From positions 1 through 43,938 of the forward strand of contig CAZMCH010000027.1 of the NCBI GenBank assembly GCA_964564735.1: 43,938 nt of DNA, read 5' to 3'. This document shows, piece by piece, positions 15,837-24,317 of the stretch. The position numbers and the translations under genes were made by a program. This DNA comes from CAZMCH01 sp964564735 (GTDB lineage: Bacteria; Poribacteria; DTPJ01). The notes beneath the pieces are model-generated. The model did no database searches. It worked only from the letters and a program-made list of their open reading frames with translations, and had not been told where the DNA came from. The stretch's first letter is position 1. Each line of letters begins with the position of its first letter.

Positions 15837-16831
15837 TAAGGTCAAATACAGAGAGATTAAACACAATCTCTCTGTTCTTAAATCCTTCTTTATCATCCAA
15901 AATGAAAATAATAGTATCATTAATAACTTTTTTACTTTTTTTGAATAGCGTTGCTTTATCCAAGGTTGTTGACAGTGTTGTTGCTGTTGTTAATACTGAA
16001 CCTATAACTCTAAGTATGGCTGAAGACGAGATAAACGCTATATGGATTGATGAATCCATGCGTCCAAAAAATATAAGTGATGCTATTCAGAATCTCATCG
16101 ATCATAAATTGAAGCTTCAGGAAGCAAGAAGACGAGGGATATTTGTAAGAGATGAAGAACTCTCCGCTGAGTTTTCTCGCATATCCTCGAAATTTAAATC
16201 ATCAGAGGAATTAATAGAGGCTTTGAATCAGATTGGTATGAGTTTAGATGATCTAAAAGCAAAAATTAGTGAAAACATAATGATAAAAAAAATGATAGAT
16301 CGAAAATTTGGTCAATTTATCAGAGATTCTGATCTTGAAGGTGAAGCAACCAATTATTTTGAGCAAAATAAGGCGAATTTTATAATACCTGAGTCAGTTC
16401 TTATCGATCAGATTTTATTTCCATTTGATCCAGACTCCGATGAAGCTGAGAAAGCAATTATTAAGCAAAAGGCAGAAGAAGCATTAAGAGACATAGAAAA
16501 TGGCGAGAGTTTTTCTAAATATGCAAGTAATAAAAAGGCTAATTATGTAAATATGAACGAATTTAGCTTCAACATTCAAGAAGCAATTAATAAAATGAAT
16601 ATCAATGAAATTAGTAAAGTCATAGAGATGCCTGATAGTTATATTATAATCAGACTTGATGATAGAAGGGCAGCTAGGCAAGCAACTTTCGCTGAAGTTA
16701 GAGATCAGATCATTTCTCAGCTTCGTCAAAAGAAAGTGGAAGCTGACCTTCAAGCTGATTTAAAAAAACAAAGAGAAAGTGCAGATATTAGAATTAATTA
16801 TCGTATAGATAAAGATAAGAAAGAGTATTAG
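15833..16831 (+). CDS. SurA/PpiC-type periplasmic peptidyl-prolyl isomerase
   Basis: The protein has the SurA N-terminal signature VDSVVAVVNTEPITLSMAE, a helical chaperone region (about 60-180) and one parvulin-like part, from ESVLIDQILFPFD to MPDSYIIIRLDDRR, then AEVRDQIISQLRQKK. The canonical parvulin core is shortened: QILFPFDPDSDEAE has no clear HILV and the G-rich strand pattern is poor, so isomerase activity is uncertain. Two starts are possible: ATG 15833, overlapping the TPR stop, or ATG 15902, which places a clean signal peptide (MKIIVSLITFLLFLNSVALS) at the terminus. The second is more consistent with export; no strong Shine-Dalgarno supports either. It follows the TPR gene directly and likely assists outer-membrane protein folding. 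Confidence 0.85.
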   Translation: MIRSNTERLNTISLFLNPSLSSKMKIIVSLITFLLFLNSVALSKVVDSVVAVVNTEPITLSMAEDEINAIWIDESMRPKNISDAIQNLIDHKLKLQEARRRGIFVRDEELSAEFSRISSKFKSSEELIEALNQIGMSLDDLKAKISENIMIKKMIDRKFGQFIRDSDLEGEATNYFEQNKANFIIPESVLIDQILFPFDPDSDEAEKAIIKQKAEEALRDIENGESFSKYASNKKANYVNMNEFSFNIQEAINKMNINEISKVIEMPDSYIIIRLDDRRAARQATFAEVRDQIISQLRQKKVEADLQADLKKQRESADIRINYRIDKDKKEY

Positions 16832-17824
16832 ATGTCAAATAAAAATTTCAAAGTTGTTTATACGGATTCGTATCACCCAACAGTAAGCGCAGAAAAATCG
16901 GAACTCGATGAAATTGGTGCAGAGCTAATCGTAGCTGAATGTAAAAACGAAAATGAGACGATAGCTATATGTAAAGATGCTGATGGTTTATTAGTTCAAC
17001 ATGCTAAGATAACAAGAAAAGTCATTAAAAGCCTTAAAAAATGTCGAATAATAGCAAGATTTGGTGTCGGATATGATAATGTTGATGTTAAATCTGCAAC
17101 CGAATATGGAATTATGGTTGCCAATGTTCCTGATTATTGTATTGATGAGGTTTCCTCACAGGCAATTGCTCTCATTATGGCACTATCAAGAAAGATAGTT
17201 TTACTAAATAATAGTATAAAAAACGGGCTATGGGACCATCGCATTGGTTCGCCAATTTATAAGCAAAGTGGTCAAATTTTAGGTATTATTGGACTTGGTA
17301 GGATTGGTTCTGTAACTGCAAAGAAGGCTTTGGGGCTTGGTTTCAAGGTTCAGGCTTATGATCCATATATTTCTCATACTGATCTTGATGTTGCTCTTGT
17401 TGATCTGGATTTTCTCCTTCAAACATCCGATTTTGTATCTATCCATACTCCTTTGAATGAAGAAACATATCATATGATCGATAAAGATCATCTTAAAAAG
17501 ATGAAAAAAAGCGCATTTTTGATAAACACTGCCAGAGGTGCAATTATTGATGAATCTGCATTATACGGCGCTTTGAAGGCAGGTCTAATCGCAGGAGCAG
17601 GCGTTGATGTCCTTGAACAAGAACCGCCTTCACCTGATAATCCTTTATTCAAACTAGATAACTTTATTATAACTCCACATTCCGCCTTTTATTCTGAAGA
17701 TTCAAACAAACTTTTATCATTAGAAACAACACGCGCTGTAGTTGCCGTTCTCAAAGGCGGACAACCTAGATCGCTTGTCAATCCAGAGGTTCTTAACTTG
17801 CTAAATGAAAATAAGGAGAAATAA
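16832..17824 (+). CDS. D-2-hydroxyacid dehydrogenase (CtBP/PGDH-like)
   Basis: The 330-residue protein belongs to the D-isomer-specific 2-hydroxyacid dehydrogenases. The NAD-binding GIIGLGRIG sits near 151-159; the catalytic Arg follows in INTARGAIID, the Glu in VDVLEQEPP and the His in ITPHSAFYSE. The C-terminal lid has no ACT domain, so it is closer to the CtBP/glyoxylate-reductase type than to full-length phosphoglycerate dehydrogenase. It reduces a 2-keto acid with NAD(P)H or the reverse; the substrate is unknown. The start codon abuts the foldase TAG with no spacer, and the stop shares one base with the next start (TAATG), so translation is coupled across three genes. Confidence 0.9.
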   Translation: MSNKNFKVVYTDSYHPTVSAEKSELDEIGAELIVAECKNENETIAICKDADGLLVQHAKITRKVIKSLKKCRIIARFGVGYDNVDVKSATEYGIMVANVPDYCIDEVSSQAIALIMALSRKIVLLNNSIKNGLWDHRIGSPIYKQSGQILGIIGLGRIGSVTAKKALGLGFKVQAYDPYISHTDLDVALVDLDFLLQTSDFVSIHTPLNEETYHMIDKDHLKKMKKSAFLINTARGAIIDESALYGALKAGLIAGAGVDVLEQEPPSPDNPLFKLDNFIITPHSAFYSEDSNKLLSLETTRAVVAVLKGGQPRSLVNPEVLNLLNENKEK

Positions 17825-18984
17825 TGCACAAAAAAGGAAAATGGCTGATATATATAGCCATATTTATTCTCATATTATCCTTTTATGGATGCGGTCTGCC
17901 CGGCGGAAGAAAAAAGGACATTCCTAAAATAGAGATGGTCGTTGAAAACACGCTATCCGAAAAGCGCATGGATGAGTTTATCGTTTTGAGAGTTTCTGAC
18001 TTAAAAGAAATGGCGCCAAATTTTTCCAAAGATACATTTATAGTAATACAAGCGGATACCAATCAGGAAATACCTTCTCAGGTTGATGATATGAATAATG
18101 ATGGCGAAGGTGATGAAATCGCAATGATCATTAGCCTTGAACCAAAGGAAAAGAAAAGGATCATCATGCGTTATTCACCAGAATCACCTGAAAATCGCTC
18201 TGTTACGCTTGGACATAAGAAGCGCACTCGTTCTGCAATACATCCAGAATACGAGGGCATTGGTTGGGAATCAGAGATTATTGGATATAGGCTATATCCT
18301 GATCAACGTAATTCAATAAGTGTCTTTGCAAAGCAAAAACCTGAATTATCTCTCGATAAAATTGCATTTAATCAGCCTTCTTCTGCAAAACTCATCTTTG
18401 ATGGAAAAAACTCTGTTGGATGTGGAGGGTTTGGTCTGTGGCATGATGGCAAATTGATCAAACCAAGTAACGATGTAATGAGATATACAAGGGTTGTTTC
18501 TGATGGACCTATTCGAGCAACCGCCCAAGTCATATATGATAAATGGGCTTTGGGTGATGATATGCTTAGAGTTACTGCCACATATTCCATCTTTGCGGGA
18601 CAGAGATGGTGTGTTTCTAACATTAAGATCACTGGCGCAAACAAACCTATAAAGATAGCTAGTGGTCTAGCAAAAGTAAAGACCGATATTATAAAGGATG
18701 AAAAGAAGGGCTTTATGTATGAATTTGATAAGCCTTTGGGAATGGGGATGATATATTCTCCCGAAAACCTAGATACATTTCAAGAATCTGGCGAATCAAA
18801 TCTGATAGTCCTTAATCCAACTACCGATAATGATATTACTTACTGGTTTTTATCTGCATGGGAAAATGAAGAATCGGGCATAAAAGACGCTGGTGAATTT
18901 GCAAAGCTTGTTACTTCGACTGCAGAAAAAATAAGAAATCCCGTTACGGTTACAATAATGCCGATAAAGACAGAATCTAAATAA
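17824..18984 (+). CDS. DUF4861-family lipoprotein
   Basis: A 386-residue protein with a lipoprotein signal (hydrophobic stretch 8-22, lipobox-like FYGC with C23, then GLPGG). The mature part matches DUF4861: an N-terminal beta domain that repeats VENTLSEKRMDEFIVL and QADTNQEIPSQVDDMNNDG, then GWESEIIGYRLYPDQRNSI and a GGFGLWHDGKL core. The family is found mostly in saccharolytic bacteria next to sugar-acid genes and is thought to act on glycans outside the cell; this is family knowledge, not shown here. It is translationally coupled to the dehydrogenase and ends the group that starts at 14589. Confidence 0.82.
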   Translation: MHKKGKWLIYIAIFILILSFYGCGLPGGRKKDIPKIEMVVENTLSEKRMDEFIVLRVSDLKEMAPNFSKDTFIVIQADTNQEIPSQVDDMNNDGEGDEIAMIISLEPKEKKRIIMRYSPESPENRSVTLGHKKRTRSAIHPEYEGIGWESEIIGYRLYPDQRNSISVFAKQKPELSLDKIAFNQPSSAKLIFDGKNSVGCGGFGLWHDGKLIKPSNDVMRYTRVVSDGPIRATAQVIYDKWALGDDMLRVTATYSIFAGQRWCVSNIKITGANKPIKIASGLAKVKTDIIKDEKKGFMYEFDKPLGMGMIYSPENLDTFQESGESNLIVLNPTTDNDITYWFLSAWENEESGIKDAGEFAKLVTSTAEKIRNPVTVTIMPIKTESK

Positions 18985-19145
18985 AAGAGATTTTTCGCTT
19001 CGCTCAAAATGACAGTAAAATGTCATCCTAAATGAAGTGAAGGTTTTTCCCTGATTAATACAAAAAATATAATTTCCTATACAACAATGAAAAAAAACTA
19101 ACATAACAAAAACTAATCTTGTTGACCATTATTGAAGCTTTGTAT
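18985..19145. repeat. MITE-like element, copy C (right end only) with hairpin core
   Basis: A long imperfect hairpin spans 18991-19048, with ATGACA and TGTCAT at its tip around GTAAAA and CGCTTCGCTC-type sequence in its arm. Near 19108-19133 there is AAAAACTAATCTTGTTGACC, matching the right end of copies A and B. The left end is missing. The core differs from those of both A and B. Confidence 0.55.
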
Positions 19146-19151
19146 TAAATA

Positions 19152-19438
19152 ACGTCAGTTCGATATAAGAATGAACCACAAAGACACTAAAAAGCAAAGT
19201 AGCAAAAGGGATTAAAGATTAAATCTTTAACATTGTATTTTTACAAGAAAACCATTTATTTTCAATAGTCTATCCTCTGATTTCATCTGTTTAAAAAATC
19301 AGAGATAATCAGCGTTACGCAGTCAGCGAAATTAGCGGCCTATTCCTTTCTTACAGTGTTAAAAAGCTTCAATCTTATTTCTTGCTTTGTGCCTTTGTGT
19401 CTTGGTGGTAAATACAATTTTTTATATCGAACTCACGT
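19152..19438. mobile_element. 287-bp MITE with terminal inverted repeats and TSD
   Basis: The ends are ACGTCAGTTCGATATAA on the left and TTATATCGAACTCACGT on the right, matching as an inverted repeat with one mismatch. The repeat pairing continues inward through ACCAC(C)AAGACAC. Both sides are flanked by a direct repeat TAAATA (19146-19151 and 19439-19444), the target-site duplication expected after insertion. Inside is AT-rich, non-coding DNA with AATCAGCGTT-like sequence. No transposase is present, so a full-length relative must supply it. Confidence 0.7.
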
Positions 19439-19465
19439 TAAATAATACCAATTTCCATATTTTAT

Positions 19466-19525
19466 GTGCATTAATAGACCTGAAAATCTGTGCCACTGGC
19501 AATATTTTTGCTAGTGCTAATGCAC
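19466..19525. repeat. Nested inverted repeats upstream of galU
   Basis: GTGCATTA (19466-19473) pairs with TAATGCAC (19518-19525). Within it, CACTGGCAA (19494-19502) pairs with TTGCTAGTG (19508-19516) with one mismatch. The structure lies 50 bases before galU and could be a leader hairpin or another repeat remnant. Confidence 0.5.
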
Positions 19526-19574
19526 AATAATTTTTGAAAAATGATATAAAATATTCAAAGATGAGGTATTTTAA

Positions 19575-20474
19575 ATGAATAAAGTTAGGAAAGCAGTGAT
19601 CCCTGCTGCTGGTTATGGCACAAGGCTTTATCCTGCTTCTAAAATCATTAAGAAAGAGTTTTTTCCCATTATTGACCGTGATGGAATGATTAAACCTATA
19701 ATTCAGATCATTATCGAAGAGGCATTAAATTCTGGAATAGAAGAAGTTTGCGTCATATTAAGAGAAGACGAAATACAGACTTTCCAGAAATACTTTCATG
19801 AACCGCCAGTTTCTGGCTTTGAAAAGAAGCTATCGGAATTACCTTGGGCTGTAAATGAATCAAAACGTCTGGTAGAGATTTCAAATCATCTCTCTTATGT
19901 TATCCAAAAAGAGCAAGCTGGATTTGGTCATGCGGTATATTGTGCGAGGGATTGGGTTGCTGATGAGCCATTTCTCTTAATGCTAGGCGATCATGTATAT
20001 ATGTCTAATACAAATGTCAGATGTGCAAAACAAATAATAGACATATTCCAAAAGCTAAATGAAAACGTCAGTGCTGTTATGAGAACATCAGAAGATATGC
20101 TGCATTTATACGGCACGGTGGGTGGCAAACAAATGCCTGATACTCCAAGAGTGTATGAAGCTATTGAGATAAAGGAAAAACCGACCTTAGAATATGCAGA
20201 AAGATATTTGCAGACGGATGCGATCCCTTTGGGTGAATATCTTTGTTTTTTTGGGCAATATATACTTATGCCCGATATTTTTGATTATATAAAATACCAT
20301 ATTGATAATAATATGACAGAAAGAGGAGAAATTCAGCTAACAAGTGCTTTGGAAATGGCAAGAAAGCAACGAGGTATATTTTATGTATATGAAACTGATG
20401 GTGAGCGATTTGACACAGGCGTTCCCATTAGCTATGCAAATACAATGACTGAGTTTGCAAAACGCCGTAAGTGA
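19575..20474 (+). CDS. galU: UTP-glucose-1-phosphate uridylyltransferase
   Basis: The 299-residue enzyme makes UDP-glucose from UTP and glucose-1-phosphate, the donor for glycan and lipid glycosylation. The N-terminal nucleotide motif is PAAGYGTRLYPASK, followed by KKEFFPIIDRDGMIKPI (the usual form is KEMLPLVDKP). LMLGDHVYM provides the metal-binding Asp and EIKEKPTLEYA the sugar-binding loop, and TDGERFDTG is close to the C-terminus. The family range is 280-300 residues. The F and I substitutions in the KEMLP motif are conservative. The Shine-Dalgarno (GAGG) precedes ATG by 10 bases. It supports the glycan genes elsewhere in the window and may share a transcript with the oxidoreductase after it. 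Confidence 0.88.
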   Translation: MNKVRKAVIPAAGYGTRLYPASKIIKKEFFPIIDRDGMIKPIIQIIIEEALNSGIEEVCVILREDEIQTFQKYFHEPPVSGFEKKLSELPWAVNESKRLVEISNHLSYVIQKEQAGFGHAVYCARDWVADEPFLLMLGDHVYMSNTNVRCAKQIIDIFQKLNENVSAVMRTSEDMLHLYGTVGGKQMPDTPRVYEAIEIKEKPTLEYAERYLQTDAIPLGEYLCFFGQYILMPDIFDYIKYHIDNNMTERGEIQLTSALEMARKQRGIFYVYETDGERFDTGVPISYANTMTEFAKRRK

Positions 20475-20526
20475 TTGTCTAACTAAATAAAATCAAATAT
20501 CATAATTTTGGAGGTTATATTAAGTA

Positions 20527-21588
20527 ATGGAACAGAAAAGAGAAATAGGCTTTGGTGTTGTTGGTCTGGGAATGGGTGCTTATCATGTTGATGCAATTAG
20601 CAAATCTAAAGGTGCAAAATTGATCGCCATTTGTGATGTTGATGATGATCGATTGAACAAAACAAACGAAAAATATAAGGTAAAAACTTATAAGAATTAC
20701 GATGACATGGTAAATGACAAAGAAGTTGAAGTTATAAATGTTTGTTCACCAAGTTATTTGCATGTTGATATGGCTATTCAGGCAGTTAGGGCGGGAAAGC
20801 ATGTTATTGTAGAGAAACCCGTTGATATAAGCGTTGACAAGATTAATATGCTCATTGAAGAAGGAAAAAAAGCTGGCGTAAAGATGAGTGGAATCTTCCA
20901 GTCCAGAACAACTCCGTTAAATAAAAGGATAAAAGATGCCATTGACAAAGGTCGTCTTGGAAAGCTAATTGGTGTCCATTGTTCTTTGCCTTGGTATAGA
21001 GCGCAAAGCTATTATGAAGGACCTCATGGCTCATGGAAAGGAACTTGGGATAAGGACGGTGGAGGTTCACTAATGAATCAGGGAGTTCATTCCGTTGACC
21101 TTCTGCAATGGTTTGGTGGGAAAGTAAAGTCTGTATTCGGTTCTTTTGGAGTTTTTGCGCATGATATAAGTGCTGAAGATAATACAGTTGCTATTTTAAA
21201 ATTCCAAAATGGGGCATTAGGAACTTTATTGACGTCAACCTGTGTTTATCCGGGGCTTTCTCAGCAGATATTAATCTATGGTGATAAAGGCACAATAGCC
21301 AAAGACGAAGATCAACTAAAAACTTGGAAAATTCTTGGTGAAAGAGAAAAAGAAGAAGAGGCAGAAATGCTAAGTCTTTATGGACCAAGCGAAAAACGTG
21401 GCGAAACTACCGCATCTGATCCGATGGCTGTCGGTTCTTCAGGGCATATTGGCATTATTGAGGACATTGTTCAGGCTATACATGAAGACAGAGATACAAT
21501 AATAACAATAGAAAGCGCAAAACATGCGGTTGAGATCGTAAATGCCATATACGAATCTGGAAGAACAGGAAAAGAAGTTTGTATATAG
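20527..21588 (+). CDS. Gfo/Idh/MocA-family oxidoreductase (first of three)
   Basis: Residues 1-120 form an NAD(P)-binding Rossmann domain (GVVGLGMGAYHVDAI, then VNVCSPSYLH and HVIVEKPVDI with the conserved catalytic-site EKP lysine), followed by the alpha/beta C-terminal domain with the QGVHSVDLLQWFGG segment that holds the second active-site His. These enzymes oxidise or reduce sugar-like substrates such as inositols and N-acetylated hexoses. At 353 residues it is normal length. The start follows GGAGG by 12 bases. It lies 52 bases after galU, so both may be on one transcript, and it ends head-to-head with the channel gene on the other strand. Confidence 0.9.
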   Translation: MEQKREIGFGVVGLGMGAYHVDAISKSKGAKLIAICDVDDDRLNKTNEKYKVKTYKNYDDMVNDKEVEVINVCSPSYLHVDMAIQAVRAGKHVIVEKPVDISVDKINMLIEEGKKAGVKMSGIFQSRTTPLNKRIKDAIDKGRLGKLIGVHCSLPWYRAQSYYEGPHGSWKGTWDKDGGGSLMNQGVHSVDLLQWFGGKVKSVFGSFGVFAHDISAEDNTVAILKFQNGALGTLLTSTCVYPGLSQQILIYGDKGTIAKDEDQLKTWKILGEREKEEEAEMLSLYGPSEKRGETTASDPMAVGSSGHIGIIEDIVQAIHEDRDTIITIESAKHAVEIVNAIYESGRTGKEVCI

Positions 21589-21603
21589 CTAAAAAAAACT
21601 ATA

Positions 21604-22215
21604 CTAATCTGCTTTTTTTCGCCATGGTCGTGGTAGGCTAAACCTAAAATATATAGCGCATAATCTCAATATGAAGGTTAAGAATATAAGACAATAAACT
21701 AATATGAGATTGTCCATATATTTACGCAATAAGGCGAAGGAAATCCCCAGAAATATCGCTGGTGAAGCATAAAAATCGCTATGAAATATCTGTGGAACTT
21801 CCCTTATTGCAATATCTCTAAGCAATCCCCCTCCTACTGCTGTTACAGTTGCAAGAAAAACAATGGCAAAAAAACCAAGACCTATTTCATTGGCTTTTTC
21901 TGCGCCTATAAATGCAAATGTCGATAAGCCAATTGCGTCAACAATAATTATATATTTGTTAATTTTGTTAAAAATCCTATAAACAGCGATTGAAAATATA
22001 TATCCTGCCAAACATACAAGTATATAATTATTATCGTAGAAATAGAAAGGTATGTTATTGAGTATAATCTCTCTGATTGTTCCTCCCCCAAATGCAGTTA
22101 AGAAAGTGGCTACGAAAATGCCAAATATATCAAATTCCTTTTCTATAGCGACATGCGCGCCATAGACCGCAAAAGCAAAAGTGCCTATCAGATCGAGTAT
22201 ATAAATTTCTGTCAG
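21604..22215 (-). CDS. TRIC/UPF0126-type membrane channel with non-ATG start
   Basis: The frame is open without a stop from 22233 to 21604. The protein shows the two-fold repeat of the UPF0126/Gly_transporter family (YadS/YicG/TRIC): FGGGTIREIIL in the first half and VGGGLLRDIAI in the second, each after three hydrophobic helices starting with IYILDLIGTFAFAVYGA. The only starts ATG, GTG or TTG occur halfway through and would delete the first repeat. A full protein needs CTG at 22215 (nine bases after AGAGGA; 203 residues, the family length) or ATT at 22224. It sits just after the aldolase stop and would be co-transcribed with it. Its substrate is unknown; relatives conduct cations. Confidence 0.8.
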   Translation of the reverse strand: MTEIYILDLIGTFAFAVYGAHVAIEKEFDIFGIFVATFLTAFGGGTIREIILNNIPFYFYDNNYILVCLAGYIFSIAVYRIFNKINKYIIIVDAIGLSTFAFIGAEKANEIGLGFFAIVFLATVTAVGGGLLRDIAIREVPQIFHSDFYASPAIFLGISFALLRKYMDNLILVYCLIFLTFILRLCAIYFRFSLPRPWRKKAD

Positions 22216-22233
22216 TTTAGCAATTCCTCTCGG

Positions 22234-23028
22234 TTAATTTCTAATACCCAGTTCTTCGATTATTTTGCCCTGTTGTTTGCACCAATCAAATATAACTCTA
22301 ACGTCCCAACCAACGCAAAAATGTCTGACTCCCATATCAAGAAATCGTTTTGCCTGATCGAAACTGCCCAGCTCGACTCTTGGATGAACACCAACTTCTA
22401 ATGAACGTTTGATCATCTTAATATGTGCTGACTGAACTTCATCAGACCCGCCACCACCGAGTTTCCCAATACTAATAGAATAATCAGTGGGACCAAATTG
22501 CACCATATCAACGCCTTCTACTGCCAAAATTTCGTCTAATTCTTCTATTGCGCCTTTTTTTTCAATCATAAGGGCAATGACTGTTTCGTCTAGTGCTTTC
22601 GCCCAATTTGGCGATCCAGCTTCAAGAACATATCCAACAGACCGTCTCATCGCAGCCCCATGAATTCCCTTTGATTCTGGAGTTTCAGAACGAACAAGGC
22701 GAACACATTCTCTTGCATCTTCTGCAGAACGTATATCGGTAAAAAGCACATTTTGTATACCAGAATCTATCGCCCTTTGTGCAATAAAGCCTCGTGTCTG
22801 TTCTTCAACTTTCATCATAGATGACATATTGGGAAATAGCTCGATTGTGCGTCCAAAGTTATCCATTTGCTCAAGACTGAACGGAGCATATTCTCCGACA
22901 TATTCTATATAATCAAATACGCCAGTATTTCCTATAAGCTCAATAGTCCCCGCCCAAGGACAAATAACATGAGTGCCTAGTGTTGGTTTTCCTTCATTTA
23001 ATAGTTGCCTAAGTTTATTTGATTTCAT
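22234..23028 (-). CDS. HpcH/HpaI-type class II aldolase
   Basis: The 264-residue protein belongs to the HpcH/HpaI family of metal-dependent retro-aldol cleavage enzymes (pyruvate-releasing). It shows the TIM-barrel order: LGTHVICPWAGTIELIG at the start, YIEYVGEYAPFS in place of the usual E-H strand, GIQNVLFTDIRSAEDARECV, GAAMRRSVGY, LMIEKKGAIEELDEIL (metal Glu), and MVQFGPTDYSISIG. The distances are typical of 2,4-dihydroxyhept-2-enedioate-type aldolases. The real substrate cannot be told. A Shine-Dalgarno GAGGAAA precedes ATG, 11 bases after the oxidoreductase stop, so the two are probably one operon and may work in sequence on one sugar acid. ACCGAGAGGA at its end is the Shine-Dalgarno for the channel gene. 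Confidence 0.88.
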   Translation of the reverse strand: MKSNKLRQLLNEGKPTLGTHVICPWAGTIELIGNTGVFDYIEYVGEYAPFSLEQMDNFGRTIELFPNMSSMMKVEEQTRGFIAQRAIDSGIQNVLFTDIRSAEDARECVRLVRSETPESKGIHGAAMRRSVGYVLEAGSPNWAKALDETVIALMIEKKGAIEELDEILAVEGVDMVQFGPTDYSISIGKLGGGGSDEVQSAHIKMIKRSLEVGVHPRVELGSFDQAKRFLDMGVRHFCVGWDVRVIFDWCKQQGKIIEELGIRN

Positions 23029-23039
23029 TATATTTCCTC

Positions 23040-24107
23040 TTATTTTTTGTGTTGTTCAACAAATATTTTGAATATTTCCTCAAACAGTCTAACATCCGTA
23101 AGTGTATCTTCACCAGATGATCGAAAAGGCTCATCATTTCGCATATTTGTTACAAAGTATTCAGCCTCACGGCGATATGACCAAGTCCATCTTGGTTTTG
23201 GAACTGGTCTTTCAAATTCTTGAACATTTCCTGCACGATAAATCTCAACATCAGCAGGAGTATTTTTGAGCAAAAGCGGAGGCGCCCATGTATGCACCCA
23301 GCCATGTTGAAAATATATCTGTGAATGTTCATCCCAGCGATAATGGGATATTCCACCAGTTTCCAGCGTAACCCTAACACCAGCCATATCAAATATTACA
23401 ACACCAGTATAACCATTTTCATCAAGATCAACAACTTTGACTTTAACATCATCACCCGCATCAAGAAACCATCTCATAAGGTTGATATTATGAGTGTATT
23501 GCTGTAAATAGCCAAGATATGCCCCGATCCATTCCTTTGGTAGCCATTCTGGAACTTTCATCGGTGCGCTTGGCTTTTGCTCATCGGTTGAATCCATTGG
23601 CGTATCAAGATTAGCAACCCAATCTCCGCAAAAGCCATGATTTCTTGCAAAGGTAATATTACCAAGTTCGCCAGTCTTCTTAAATTGCTCAATCGTGGAT
23701 TTGACGATCTCGTTTCCTGCATCATAGCGTTTCATATATCCAACCATCAGCTTTTTACCTGATTCTTTCCCTGCGGATACAATAGCTTGTGCTTGTTCTA
23801 TTGATACAGCCATAGGCTTTTCCATAAAGACATGCTTGCCTGCGCGAAGTAAATCTTTTGCTATTTCTCCTTGCAATGCAAAATCTGCAGAAACAGCAAC
23901 AGCCTCAATTTCTGGATCGTTTGCTAATTCACTATGATCTTTATATAGTTTTTGAATCCCATACCTTGCCTGAACCTTACGACCTAATTCTTGACGCACT
24001 TCTGCAAGAGCAATTAATTCACATTCTGGGATACTGACAAAATTTGGTATATGAACCTTTTGTGCCATGAATCCACAACCAACGTAACCGATTTTTACCT
24101 TCTCCAT
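23040..24107 (-). CDS. Gfo/Idh/MocA-family oxidoreductase (second of three)
   Basis: A second member of the family, 355 residues, and not a close duplicate of the first. The Rossmann start is KIGYVGCGFMAQKVHIP, the catalytic segment HVFMEKPMAV, and the second active-site region YTHNINLMRWFLDAG. It probably oxidises a sugar or sugar acid that the downstream aldolase then cleaves; this is inferred from their 11-base spacing. The ATG itself has no Shine-Dalgarno; the AAGGAGG further upstream instead serves a five-codon frame, described separately. A single left end of the element family (copy D) lies in its upstream region. Confidence 0.88.
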   Translation of the reverse strand: MEKVKIGYVGCGFMAQKVHIPNFVSIPECELIALAEVRQELGRKVQARYGIQKLYKDHSELANDPEIEAVAVSADFALQGEIAKDLLRAGKHVFMEKPMAVSIEQAQAIVSAGKESGKKLMVGYMKRYDAGNEIVKSTIEQFKKTGELGNITFARNHGFCGDWVANLDTPMDSTDEQKPSAPMKVPEWLPKEWIGAYLGYLQQYTHNINLMRWFLDAGDDVKVKVVDLDENGYTGVVIFDMAGVRVTLETGGISHYRWDEHSQIYFQHGWVHTWAPPLLLKNTPADVEIYRAGNVQEFERPVPKPRWTWSYRREAEYFVTNMRNDEPFRSSGEDTLTDVRLFEEIFKIFVEQHKK

Positions 24108-24114
24108 AGTTTTG

Positions 24115-24132
24115 TTATGCAGTTGCCTGCAT
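24115..24132 (-). CDS. Five-codon leader ORF (MQATA) before the oxidoreductase
   Basis: An ATG-CAG-GCA-ACT-GCA-TAA frame follows AAGGAGG by three bases. It stops seven bases before the oxidoreductase ATG, which has no such site of its own. It may couple ribosome entry to the gene, or the whole may reflect an indel. It is short enough to occur by chance. Confidence 0.35.
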   Translation of the reverse strand: MQATA

Positions 24133-24156
24133 TTTCCTCCTTATTTTGATTGGATT

Positions 24157-24200
24157 ATAATGGTCAACCGAATTAATTATTTATAGAATGCTGATTGAGT
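24157..24200. repeat. MITE-like element, copy D (left end only)
   Basis: TGGTCAACCGAATTAATTAT at 24161-24180 matches the family's left end, followed by TATAGAATGCTGATT, which resembles the core start of copy A (TATAGAACGCTGATT). The right end is not recognisable before the GlmL gene, so this is a truncated or solo end. Confidence 0.6.
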
Positions 24201-24317
24201 AAATCTTGACGATAAAAAAAATCGTAAAATGTGAAAGGAAAAATATGATGAAGTAAAACTCATTATGCTTCACACCTTACTCATTCATCAATACTTGCCC
24301 GTTATTTCCTTTTCATA

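Noticed and set aside
21589..21603. A-rich gap between the convergent oxidoreductase and channel genes as a terminator
   Set aside because: Only a five-base TATAG/CTATA pairing is possible; too weak to call.
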